Shown here: positions 44,201 to 54,337 of the stretch, piece after piece | Position numbering within the stretch: the stretch's first letter is position 1 | Layout: the number at the start of each line of letters is the position of its first letter | Assembly (NCBI GenBank): GCA_030374805.1 | Contig: JARGSG010000015.1 | Location: forward strand, 62,001-126,000 | DNA: 64,000 nucleotides | Direction: 5' to 3' | Origin: Gracilaria gracilis | Lineage: Eukaryota; Rhodophyta; Florideophyceae; Gracilariales; Gracilariaceae | Notes under the pieces: model-generated | Told to the model about the DNA's origin: nothing | Seen by the model: only the letters and a program-made list of their open reading frames with translations | The model's database searches: none | Made by a program: the position numbers and the translations under genes

Positions 44201-45402
44201 ATAGGGCTGGCCCAGTCCGCATTTGCTCGTTCTTTGACACCTTCACGGAGCATTCTTTCGATCTCATTAAGCTCAACCTCACGGGCTTTCGGACTTGCTC
44301 GGTAAGGCTGCTGGTAAATGGGTTTGCAGCCGGGCACCATATCAATACGGTGCTCTGTAGCCTCTATTTGGCCTAGCCGGCCCGACCACAGGGGCTGAAA
44401 TTCTTCTAAGAGACTGAGGATCTGGTTTCGGAGAGCCTGATTCTCCCCACCGATCTGGACTTTCTCTCTCCAATTCATCACTGGGTCCAGTTCCATTTTG
44501 GTATTTGTCGATAACGGGGGCGCCTATGCCAGATATGGCGCATCTACTCCTCCCCCTTCCTTGGAGGTGGCGACCTCGCCCATCTTACTAGATGAGACCG
44601 TGAAAACCCCTTTTGGTGCTGGTAATGCAATCCCAATAGTGGTATTCTTGGGTAACTTAAGAGTATGATTGCTGAAGTTACTAAAGTACACCTTGAAGGT
44701 TTGATTAGGGATGTTGTCAATGACCCCGTTTGCCATCAAGGCGAGATGTCTTTCTGCCAACCTAGGATGGTTCTGTAGCATTACCAATCCTGGAATTGCG
44801 CATGAGACATTCACTACCATTTGGGTCACAGCCGGTATCGAAACCAATTTGGTGAGTCGTATCTTGTTTGAGACCGTTTCGGTGGGTATATTGGACCTCG
44901 GCTTCTGACTCCAACCATTTTGGGTCTGCGTATCACCCAGTATGGCAATACGACCACCTTGACGGAGAGCGACCGTTCGGGACCCTCGCAAAATTGCCTT
45001 GACATGTCTGTCAATTAAGTTGGGCCCGAGGATACAGTCTGCCGCCAGACGATCCACCACAAAGAAATTGAGCTTCACCTTCAAGGTTCCAAGTTGTACC
45101 ACGGTGGTCAACATTCATCTAAGGTGCAGTGGGCGCTCGTTAGCGTCCACCAGTGGGTTGATAGTCGGGGCAGGCCGAATGTTCCGCAAGACCGCATCGG
45201 GTATGACGCGAGCGTTTAGCACATTTGGACCGGCGCCGGTATCGAGTACACACGCAACGGAAACCTGTAGGTAATTGAGAAAGCTTACTGAAGCATTAAC
45301 TTTATAGTTATTGTACTTCATCAGACACACCACCTTGAGTACATCTGATTCTTCTTTTTCCATCATTAAGGTTTTCCGTTCCGGTATCGATGGGCCTTTC
45401 AA
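41228..45402 (-). CDS. pol: E2 pol region: protease, RT, RNase H, integrase, chromodomain
   Basis: Recognised on the minus strand in order: protease ACVLDTGAGPNVLNA and ADCILGPNLIDRHVKA; RT with FCVDYRRLNSMTIRDSYQIP, MPFGLRNAPATFQRALD and an ALVYID-type active-site block; RNase H with LRTDHDTLRWILGLADASG; integrase with HYPRLSGHPGG...CESCVRTRGG, core FVAIDLLGPLPK, LLTDNGSNLASKFFD and YHPQMNEQVERFNRT; a GPF-type module; and a C-terminal chromodomain VERLVGHRRTPDGLKYNVRW near 41.3 kb. The chromodomain linker is much shorter than in E1. The gene is broken. Confidence 0.88.
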
Positions 45403-45422
45403 TTCATGGTTAGGGGTGGCCC

Positions 45423-47555
45423 CTACGCCATCCGTTCGGTGTTTTCCTGCTCCTTCTGAGCGGGACTGTCCTTCTCCAAGATTGGTGTCTCCTCGACGAG
45501 ATGAACCTGAGATGGTGATGGTTGAGCTTGTACCCTCTTTCCAGATCCATATAGATTACCATGGTTCTGCTGCCTGGCACTGATCAGATGTTCCCGCACC
45601 CCTGGAGGAATTTTATCACATCTTTTCGCCAGATGGTCTGGCGATAAACAGAGCCAGCAGACCAATCCACCTGTCTGTGGATCACGCATTGCCATAGAGG
45701 TGGGTCGGGCAACCGGATTGGTGGGTGTCGTAGCATACGAAGATACTTGCGAACCACCCGTTGAGGTTTGTTCAGTGCTCGCCGCACTTGGTGGTGACCT
45801 TACCGAAGCTGGTGGTACTGTCGACGACCAATTACTAATGGAGGTGTCTCGTGACTGAGCCTGCGGTGCAGTCACGAGATGAACCGCCATCCCTGTCGGT
45901 ACGCGAATGAGCGAATCACCCTCTGAGGTAGTGCTTTCTTCTAGCTCCAGTACTGACCGTTTCGGTTTATCCTTTGAGGTATGGGACGCCGACGGCTTCT
46001 TTCCGTGACGAAGAGGGTCGCCTAGTCCCTGGGCATAACGGTCAAGCCCATTATAGTTCACCTTACGGTTGTTCGCCAGGTAGTTGCGTACCTGGGAACG
46101 GATCGCATTTTCGGCAAAGAGCGACTTTAATCTACTAGTGGTAAAAACATTACCGCATCGGGTGGCCAGATTCCAAAGGCCCAATGAGAATTCCATTTCG
46201 GTCTGGCTAGAGCACTGGCGGTATGCCAGCACCTCAGTGTAACCTTCTTCGATAACCTCATCGGTAGCGTAAGTTTCTAACATGAAATTAACCACTTCTG
46301 GGCACGTCTCTAACATCTCCGTTCCCTCGTCGTCAACCGCCATGGTATTTCGACGAGGCCTGCCTTGCAGCAGGTGGTGAGCTTGACCTTTAAGGTAAAA
46401 CTGGAATAACCACATGGCAGCACCTTTGGAAAACCCGTTTTGGTCACATGCAATCTTCAAATTCTGCAGAAACTCAATTACCGCAATTGGATCATCACCT
46501 GTGAAGGTAGTATCACCCATCTGGAAGCTGAGCTTCTTATGGTGCTCGGTGATCTTCTGCGCAACCTCTTGGGTGTAAGCAGAGGATCGGTTCCTCAAGC
46601 GATATGACCTATAATCAACCGCTTTGGTGAACAGATCGTTCAGCGGCTGACGCACCTCTAGGGTTGTATCGCCGTCCGAATCCGAGTAGGACGACTCGTA
46701 CCGTTTCTTCTTACCTTTACGGTTTCTCTTTGACGACTTCTTCGCCAACCTGTTCGGTTTCTTCTTGCATCTACCTTTACGGTCACCATCCGACTATGAA
46801 CCAGTATCGGTATCGGAGCTCGAGGAATCGGGGTCAGAGTCGTACCCGCGACTCTTTCCCTTCTTCCTCCTCCATTCTTTACCCTTACGGTTTCTTCTTC
46901 GTCGCCCCTCTTCTGCGTCAGACGAATCGTCCCCAGGTCCGCCAATCTTGGTGTTCTTTTGAAAGTTACCTCCAATGGGTGGCAAGTACATGTCTCGAGG
47001 ACCCATCTCTATATGGCCCTCTTGAACTTGCCTTAAACCTTGTAGGTACGCACTATAGACCGGAATTGGCTTGATTGGTGCGGAAGAACCTGCGGGAATC
47101 CCTTGTGGCATGCGAATAACCATATTTACCCCAGGGGTTTTGGCTTCCGCCATTCCTTCATAAACCCAAAGGTCTCCCGGGCACCCGTTAAGAGGTATAT
47201 TTCAACGAATTTAGGTAGGCGTTGAGAGAGCTCGTGCACGGCTCGATCAATCACCAAACGGGTAACGGCGTCCATGTCCATTGAGGTCATAGCTTCATTA
47301 ACCGTAGCGGTAAAAAGAGCTTTCGCTCGATCTTCCAATTGGGGCCAAAGGTCCTCAACCATTGTCGGCAATTCCTTAGTAGGTTCAAGAGCCAACGGTG
47401 GCTGAGTGCCCGTATCCTTTGAGGTTCCGGCCCGGGGTTACCGAAGCAGCTCCTCGGAATTATCCAGAATTGGTTTGGCGGCCGAATCCGCACCAGAACA
47501 CTTGTGGCTAGGTGGCGCGCTAGAGCCACGAGTAATCCTTGTAGGTCTTTCCATA
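45423..47555 (-). CDS. gag: E2 gag region
   Basis: The region follows the primer-binding site. A helical N-terminal part (PQLEDRAKALFTATVNEAMT) is followed by a Lys/Ser/Asp-rich linker, a capsid-like domain (TTFTGDDPIAVIEFLQNLKI; WLFQFYLKGQAHHLLQGR) and a zinc knuckle CWLCLSPDHLAKRC of the C-x2-C-x4-H-x4-C type near 45.66 kb. It is related to E1 gag in order and motifs but diverged. It is part of a broken element. Confidence 0.8.
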
Positions 47556-47681
47556 GTGACCAATAGTGGTATCCAATTGCTTCGCGAGTATTCCTACGAG
47601 ACCAGATAGGTGTGTGAACTTCTAGAATCCTTTCGAATGTCTTCTGTTCACGAGTAAAGATACGACAAAACCAAGAAACTT

Positions 47682-47697
47682 CTAAGTCGGGAGACCA
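47682..47697 (-). promoter_or_regulatory. E2 primer-binding site
   Basis: TGGTCTCCCGACTTAG on the minus strand lies three bases after the 5' LTR and is identical to the site of E1. Confidence 0.8.
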
Positions 47698-47700
47698 AAA

Positions 47701-48211
47701 TGTCGTACAAATACCGATAAAGTGTGGGGTCCGCCTGGTGGAGGGAGCGCACGAGGGCTCAACCTAAAAGGAAAAAATACACAACCAATATGGTAGTAGG
47801 GCACCTGAAACCCGCAGGGGCAAACAGCGGGGCAACTAGTCTAGACCGTGTAGGTGTACGGTAGTAGACGACGACGCGCGGTAAAGCCTGAATAGTAATA
47901 AAGTAGCAAGTGACCAAGATGGTATAGTTACTGCCCTAGTGGTTCCTGGCTTTACAATACCCGAGGGGAAAGGCGAGGTGCACCGCAATATATACAAGGT
48001 GCACCCACGCCAATCTCCCATGCGGGTATGGCGTCATCGGCTGCACCCATGACCTACTGTCATGGACCAGCAATGCTAAGCTATCCTACACTATAAATTA
48101 TAAATTAGAAATTATTATAAAATACAGAATACCAATTGGGTACAGTGCAGCCAGCAAGGCGCAGCAGTACGCCCACGTGGCACCAACCCATTGAGGTCTC
48201 ATTGTACTACA
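47701..48211 (-). repeat. E2 5' LTR
   Basis: It is 511 bp, the partner of 36436-36949, with about 30 differences including small indels. Confidence 0.92.
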
Positions 48212-48418
48212 CATCTTCCAAACTGTTACTTCATACTCTAAAATATTTTATTTTAAGTACAATATTAATTTGTAAGGCGAACGTTTTTCCAAAGAAATCT
48301 GCAAGTTACGACTACATTGGAGTTACTTAAAACCAAAGAAACAGTACTGGCCATATGTTTGTGATATAATGGCTAAAAGCTCTCACAAGTTGTTGAGATG
48401 CATCTTTTTCTCGAAAAT

Positions 48419-49267
48419 TGTAGAGCAATTGCCCTTGGCAGGGACAAAGGGGGATGCCATTCATATATCCGTTGTTATTTTCGCCTGAACTCCCTAGTAT
48501 TTTGAAGTCGATTTGCCTATTTGGCCCGGATTAAAGATCCGCCTATGAAGTGTACGATTAGCGTGACACGTGTGTGACCGCGCCCGATTACCGGAGGCGC
48601 CGTTGCAAGAATGCCACGGAGGTACACCTGGGTAGCGTTGGCCGGCGTGCCGGGTACTTAGATATTTTAGTTGATATTTGTCAGCCGTATATAAGTGGCG
48701 GCCCTTGCCGCCACTGTACGGGAAGTAAACCTGAAGGAGGCCTTGTCTCTAGCTTGAGTTCCGCCCGCGCACGGTTTTCTGCCCCATTCCCGGGGAACAC
48801 CGCCGCTTATCCGGACAAGTTATCCACCTCCGTCAATGAGAAGCACCGATCCGTCGTTACGGCTTTTTATTTATCATTCTTTCGTACACTCTTTCTGTTT
48901 TCCGGTCTTACGGCTTCGTTACACTTCGCCCTGTTGTACAGGTTTGCCCTTTTTGTCTCGGGATTATTCCCCACTCTCACGAGTCTGTGCTTCGCAGTGC
49001 GGCTCGTTTTGCTACCTTCTATCTGGCCTTTTTTGCTACAGGATACGCCACACCCAGTGGATTCCATCCTTTTGGCACCACGATTGCCACCCTCAACCTC
49101 CGTCTGTAAATCAGAAAGAGGCCGCTCGGAGTTACGCCCGGCACGTGTCGGCCTCATCGGAGGGTTCTGCCACTGCTCTGCCCCAATAGGGAGCAAGACT
49201 GAACACCTTGTGTGCGTAGCCGCTGGCGTGGTATGTGTTCTTTCTTTCCATTCCCGGCTTTGCCACA
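48419..49267 (+). mobile_element. solo LTR with target duplication
   Basis: The 849 bp sequence begins TGTAGAGCAATTGCCC and ends TTTGCCACA, flanked by a perfect 5-bp duplication AAAAT (48414-48418 and 49268-49272). A TATA box TATATAAG lies at 48688-48695 on the plus strand. There is no internal coding sequence of an element, so it is best read as a solo LTR left by recombination. Its length is close to that of the E1 LTR (851) and its first bases recall TGTGGAGCAACGCC of E1, but the rest does not align by eye. Confidence 0.75.
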
Positions 49268-49499
49268 AAAATTTTCAAGGATCATGATTTCGTAACGGAT
49301 CCCTTTTGAAATCTCTTTTAGACAGCCGCTTGTAACGGATACTAAAAAGTACGGGATTGGGATCAATGACCTTCTGGGTTATTGAACCACGAACTGCGCC
49401 CCCTAATGTTCTCAGTATCACATGAGCATCTCTTTTTCTTCCAAGAGTCTGATTTGACAGCAGAGTACTATTTCATATAGTCACGACGATATTGACGCT

Positions 49500-50330
49500 T
49501 TGGACGTCTCATGTTTGCCCTCAACCGACTGTTCGTCCCCTTCTGAACACCATAATAACTCTGGTATTCTGTTTGACTACAAGGACGGGTACTTTCGAAT
49601 TTCTCGTCACATTCGAGCCATGGAATCCCAAGTTTTTGCTAGACCGCTTCCCTACCTTCCGAAGTCACTAAACGGATGTGACTCATTTCTGAATTTATAT
49701 GGGTTTGGTCTAACAGAAGAATCGTTCTTGCAAAGTTCTCCGTATTCTTTTCGTACCACGGTCATTAAAAGTTCTTCTGTGTTTCTGCTTGGAAACAATA
49801 ATCCAGTCACAATGAAGACTGTTTCCTATTCTGGCATTGAGTGTTGCGCCTCCAGCGTTGAACACTGCCGAGAAGGTCACGATAGTGTTCGGAAAGTACC
49901 GGGAGTTCGTGAACAAAGTGAAGCCAAGGAGGGTCATCCTTCAGAAATTCTCTCAAGTTCTTTCGCAGATATATCTGGCTCAAGTCATTCTTTTAGGCGT
50001 GGGGATTTTCTGCAATTTTGTGGAAGCCATTCATATAATGTCTTCCCGCAGTTCAGACCACACGCGAACAACCAAAACTATGCTCGCGATGCATTTGGCG
50101 GACTTGTATCGGCTAGCACACAGAGCGACATAGAAAAGTGTGTAAATCTCGTGAATAACAGAGCTGATGACGAAGAAAGTATTGCCAAACAGCTCTTCTT
50201 TTTCGCACAAAATGCGTTTCCACTCTTCTGCAAGCATGATGCTTTCGTTGCAAGTTTAGACCAGCTTACATCGCTGCAAGGAGCAACTGATTTGCAACAC
50301 CGAATTCCAAACTAGAAGTTCTGTGTAGGA
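49500..50330 (+). pseudogene. decayed gene of unknown function
   Basis: Protein-like sequence in more than one plus-strand frame: an open stretch with DYKDGYFRISRHIRAMESQV, FARPLPYLPKSLNGCDSFLN and LYGFGLTEESFLQSSPYSFR (about 49585-49750), followed in the next frame by FGKYREFVNKVKPRRVILQK and IYLAQVILLGVGIFCNFVEA (about 49890-50030). I recognise no family. The frame change near 49830 means either a frameshift or an intron. It lies between the solo LTR and a second decayed coding stretch and may be one gene with it. It could be a host gene remnant or part of an unknown DNA transposon. Confidence 0.4.
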
Positions 50331-50349
50331 AAGAAGAGGTTTGAAGTAA

Positions 50350-51003
50350 GTGATACGGGTTCATTTGCTTGTTCAAAGCTTTCTGGTTTTATTGGTTGTT
50401 GTCGCTTCGGAAGAAAAAGGTGTAAGGGATCCAAAGAAAAGTTCTCTGGTAGGGATTCCACCTCGTCTTCAGGGGACAAATCCAGATATCGTGAATAGAA
50501 TGGTTGCTATGGCGCAGAGAAGAATTTTCCCCGTCAGCCCGCGCACCAGTGGGAACTGTCCACCATATCCGTTAAATTCACGAGCAAGGTATTGCAAAAG
50601 TCCGATTCATCTGCAGGAGGCACCGAAACTTGTGCAATTGAAATGCTATGTAGAGTATCACTACTTCTTTCTCAAGGCGAATGAGAAATCTGACATATTG
50701 TCGTGGGCAATTGTTGTGGGAATTGGATCTCACAAGCACACCTGGCTATTTATAAAACCCCCACTTAGAATGGTGAAGGACTATGTCACAGATCTCTACG
50801 AAGAAAGTCACCTACTATCAGGATCGGCAATAGTACGAAAATTTGAGCAAAATTCGGTCAGCGAAGACAAAGTTATGCTTAGTAGTGCTCTAATGCACGT
50901 TCTCCTGCAGGATGATGTGTGGTGCATCAAAGTCGCTAAGTACAAAGTATTAGAGAAAATTGTCGTAACGTCGCAGTATAAATTAGTAAATTACGTTGGA
51001 TAA
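50350..51003 (+). pseudogene. open frame of unknown function, no ATG start
   Basis: The frame is 217 codons without a usable ATG near its start; GTAAGT at 50346 could be a splice donor. The sequence looks protein-like: IPPRLQGTNPDIVNRMVAMA, APKLVQLKCYVEYHYFFLKA, SWAIVVGIGSHKHTWLFIKP, LSSALMHVLLQDDVWCIKVA. The block YHYFFLKANEKSDILSWAIV could be a compact beta domain, but no motif allows naming. It is probably the C-terminal part of the gene at 49.5 kb or of a mobile element. Confidence 0.4.
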
Positions 51004-51391
51004 AGTTTTGAAATACTTGGAACTAATTGATTCTAACTCGTATAATAGAAAGAGGAATAATTTGTTTACTATCCTAATTTTTGTCGCGGTCCTCGAAGTT
51101 TTGCAAAACTGCAGTTTGTATTTCGGTACTTAATTTGAACTTTTGGATACTACGTAGATTTCTATAAGTGAACAGTTTCGTCGGGCTTGCCTCTCCACAG
51201 ATTTGGTGTTCGTCCTAGTTCCTCACCACTATGGTAACCCGGGGTCGGGCTCGCCGCGCTCATGCGCGATAACATGATAATTTCGAGGCAGCCACACCGG
51301 GGGATGTCTCGTGTCGTATAACTCGTGTTCCCGAAGCTTCTCTCCTTGATGGGCTAATGCCGAGAGTGGCGCGCAAGCGCGCGCAACGGCG
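51004..51391. other. non-coding spacer
   Basis: No gene or repeat is recognised; a GCGC-rich run CGCGCAAGCGCGCGC lies just before the foldback element. Confidence 0.4.
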
Positions 51392-51393
51392 CC

Positions 51394-51680
51394 CTATGAA
51401 CATCGAATCTGGCCAAAATATGGCCGAGATATGGCCGAAATGTGGCCGTTTAAGTCGAAAATTTGGGAGAACGTGTAACTAGTGAAAATAAGAATTTTTG
51501 TTAGCTTACACGTGTAACATTCGGCCATATTTCGGCCACATCTCGGCCATATTTCGGCCATATGAAGAAAAATGAAACTTGTTTGTCTTCGCAGGTTAAA
51601 CGTTCTCACAAATTTTCGAGCTAAACGGCCACATTTCGGCCATATCTCGGCCATATTTCGGCCAGATTCGATGTTCATAG
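51394..51680. mobile_element. foldback MITE with arrays of TGGCCGA motifs
   Basis: The left arm (51394-51480) starts CTATGAACATCGAATCTGGC and the right arm (51594-51680) is its inverted copy with about five mismatches over about 87 bases. Both arms contain a short array ATATGGCCGAGATATGGCCG, and a third array of the same motif in the right-arm orientation lies in the centre (about 51515-51560). The 287 bp has no coding capacity. GGCG flanks both sides if the arms are extended by CC/GG, but this is weak as a target duplication. Confidence 0.75.
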
Positions 51681-51848
51681 GGGGCGTCGTCGGGCTCTTC
51701 AACGCATGCTCCGCGCGGATGCCAAGCGGAAAGCTGCTGTACAGGGCTCATCGCAGCCCGTGATTGCGTCCAAAGAAGAACAAGAGACAGAGCCGGTCAT
51801 TGCATTGGAAGAACCACAATAGGCCTCTAGTGCCGTCGCACCGGTGCA

Positions 51849-52468
51849 TTGGACATCTCTTGCGCAGCTTTGCTTCCCGTCTTCACCGCGGTAGGTGTAG
51901 TGGATGAGGCTTCTGGTGGTCAGAGCAGCACTTTAAGGTACAATGGAGGCGATCAGTGCGGTAATCGTTGGGTTGGAGTTGTGTTTATCTGCAGGTACAA
52001 ACCTGCAGTGCCTTGTCCGTGTGAGCTTTCTTCATGCAACAAACTGATCAAGGTAGGTAAATATGGGCACGTTGCTGATGAAGCCCAACAACAGTGTGCA
52101 CATTGCACGGCTGGGAAGTACAGGGGTTTTGCGAGCCTCACAGACCTCCAGAAGCATATACGAACCGCTGAAAGATGTCGGGAAAACGAGAAGTTACTCT
52201 TCCCCCGAACCGCAATCCAAAGGAACGCTCAGGAGATATTTCTTGCCATAAAATTTCTCGTTTGAAGCAGAGGGTAAAGTGAGAGGTGAAGCTAAAGTTT
52301 ATTTGTCAAGTTTGTAACACTTTGGTCAACTATAAAGACCGTTGGAACCATTGTGCTTATTGCTGGTTAGACGCACATGGGATGAAGCATGTGCCATATC
52401 AAGACAGAATCCATGACAAGACTTCAATTGGTTCTCCCTCGCTTCCTGAAAGCGACTCCAGTGAGTAG
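51849..52468 (+). pseudogene. fragments of a Cys/His-rich (zinc-finger-like) protein
   Basis: Two plus-strand stretches read as protein: an upstream one with VPCPCELSSCNKLIKVGKYG and QCAHCTAGKYRGFASLTDLQ-KHIRTAERC, and a downstream one with FICQVCNTLVNYKDRWNHCA-YCWLDAHGMKHV. Both carry spaced Cys and His as in C2H2-type fingers. Neither begins with ATG, and stop codons lie between them, so they are either exons or remnants. There is no further evidence of function. Confidence 0.35.
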
Positions 52469-52559
52469 GTATACGTAAACTCCCTAGTTTTTCAAATTTT
52501 TCAGTGTGCTGCCCTGTTCCTCGCCCAGTTGCCCAACAGATTTACGTCTTTAGCTAGCA

Positions 52560-54130
52560 GACGAGAATGGTGGGGCTAGCTCGAGGGTGGCGGCAGCAGC
52601 GCCAGGCGGCCAGTGGGCGGCCTCAAGATGCTGGCCATAGTAGGCGTACTGGCGGCGGGAGGAGAGCTGAAGAGCAAGCAAGGGTGTATGGCGGTGGGTG
52701 GCTGCCGACAGGCGGCGACGACTGGCGTGAGCTGGAGAGCCCCAGCGGTTGGTAGTGGGCCGGGGCAAGAGCGACGAGTGGCGGGCGGCTTTCGGGAGAG
52801 AGAGCGAGAGGCAGCGGGCGAGAGCATGACCGGCAGGCGGTGGGCGGGAGCAAGATAGCCAGGCCAAAGCAAGGGATGCGGGAGCTAAAAGGCGTCAAGA
52901 AGGCGTGAAAAGAGGCGTTACGGCGCCGGGAGGGGAACGGAAAAGCAAGAGCGGCGGGCGGCGTGCAACGGCAGTCGGCGCGAGCTGGGGAGCAAGAGCG
53001 GCAAGCAGTGGGAGGTAGCGAGGGTGGCGGGAAGGCAAGGCCGCTGGGTTGCGGGCAAGCGGCGACGGCGAGCGGTGCAAGCTGGAGAGCAACAGCGCAA
53101 GGTGGGACCAAGAGCGGCAGGCTGGGTATGGCGGGTGGGAGCAAAAGCGGCGGTCAGCAAGCGGCGGGCAAGAGAAAAAGTAGCAGACGGAGAACGGGAG
53201 CACTTACGGAGGGTGGTGGGTGGAATCAAAGGTGGGGGACGGGCGAAGGCGGTGTGTTGGCGAAACCAACGGTAGGAGGTGGCCGACGGCGGGGTGTGGC
53301 GGGCGGGTGGACGGCAGCGAGTGGCGCGTGCAGGAAAACAACGGTGACAGTGTTGGTGGGCCGGAGCAAAAGCTACAAGCTACGGGCGCCAGGTGGGAAA
53401 AAGAGCCCTGGGCGGTGGACGGGAGGAAAAGCAGCGGCTGGCGGGCGGCCTGCAGGTGCGACGTTGGGGAGCTGGACCAAGAGCGGCGGGTAGCGGCAGG
53501 CGAGTGGCCGGAAAAGCAGCAAGCGACCGGCAGCGGGGGAGGGCAAAGGCGCCGGGCGGAGGACGGCGGGCGGTAGTTGGCGTGAAGAAAAAGGCCGAAA
53601 ATGGCGAAAGGGGGGCGGACAAAGATCTCAAGAACAACGCGAGCAGGCGTCGGACGACACAAGCCATAATTCAAGGGATGGCGGCTGGGGGGAAGCGCGA
53701 GCCAGAATGCAAGGGATGTCGGCGGTAGGGCAGCACGAGCCAGAATCCAAATGATGGCGGCGTTGTGTGGCGCGATGGCGGCGGCGGATGGCACGTGGTG
53801 GATTGACGGCTTTTGGTGGAAGGCGTAAGAGCAGAAAGCGCCATGTTGCGGGCGGTGGGTGGGAATTAAAGTGGCAGGAGATGGGTGCCGGGCGGGAGCA
53901 AAAGCGGGGGACCGAGGGGGTCGGCGGTAGAAGGCGTCAGGTTGAATGTAAGAGAGGCGGGCACAGAGTCGGAAAGAAGCTCAAAAGCAACGGGCGGCGG
54001 CGTGCAGCGCGGCAATGGGGCGGCGTGCTGTGCAGCTACTTGCGGGGCGGTTGCAGGCGGTGCGTGGTGGACGGGTGAGCGTGGTGGGCGGCAGCGGAAG
54101 GGGCGGCGGCAGGCGGGCGAAAGCAACGTG
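52560..54130 (+). repeat. 1.57 kb strand-asymmetric G/A-rich degenerate minisatellite
   Basis: The plus strand is dominated by G, A and C with few T. Words such as GGGAGCAAGAGCGGC, GGGAGCAAAAGCGGC, GGCGGGCGG and GGTGGGCGG recur at irregular intervals. Long open frames exist on both strands, but they encode only low-complexity Gly/Arg/Lys or Pro/Ser/Ala sequence, so I do not call a gene. Frequent GGG runs allow G-quadruplex formation on the plus strand. Confidence 0.7.
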
Positions 54131-54337
54131 TAGAGCTGCCACGCCGGTTGTGTAAATAGATTCTCGTAATATGTGAAGCGTTACACTAGCTTTGCAGCTT
54201 TACACAAAGTAGATTACAGTACCACTCAAATGCTGCTTTTTGGGTTGTGCCAGTATTGGGTCCTCGCCACATCCCCACCGGAAAACATGAACCAGTTCAA
54301 AATTATGAATCTACTTTTTGGGTAATCAAGAGCTAAT

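Larger units (their letters stand above)
36436..48211 (-). mobile_element. E2: full-length Ty3/gypsy chromodomain LTR retrotransposon
   Basis: The element is 11,776 bp with LTRs of 514 and 511 bp and a perfect 5-bp target duplication CATCT (36431-36435 and 48212-48216). It lies on the minus strand and has the same layout as E1: gag, protease, RT, RNase H, integrase, chromodomain, then an antisense coding region before the 3' LTR. The LTRs differ at roughly 6 percent of positions by eye, so it is older than E1. It is broken at several places and contains a small MITE-like insertion at 39083-39501. Confidence 0.93.

Noticed and set aside
52963-53794. long open frames on both strands in the G-rich block
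   Set aside because: Low-complexity Gly/Lys/Arg or Pro/Ser/Ala sequence without domains; caused by base skew with few stop codons.
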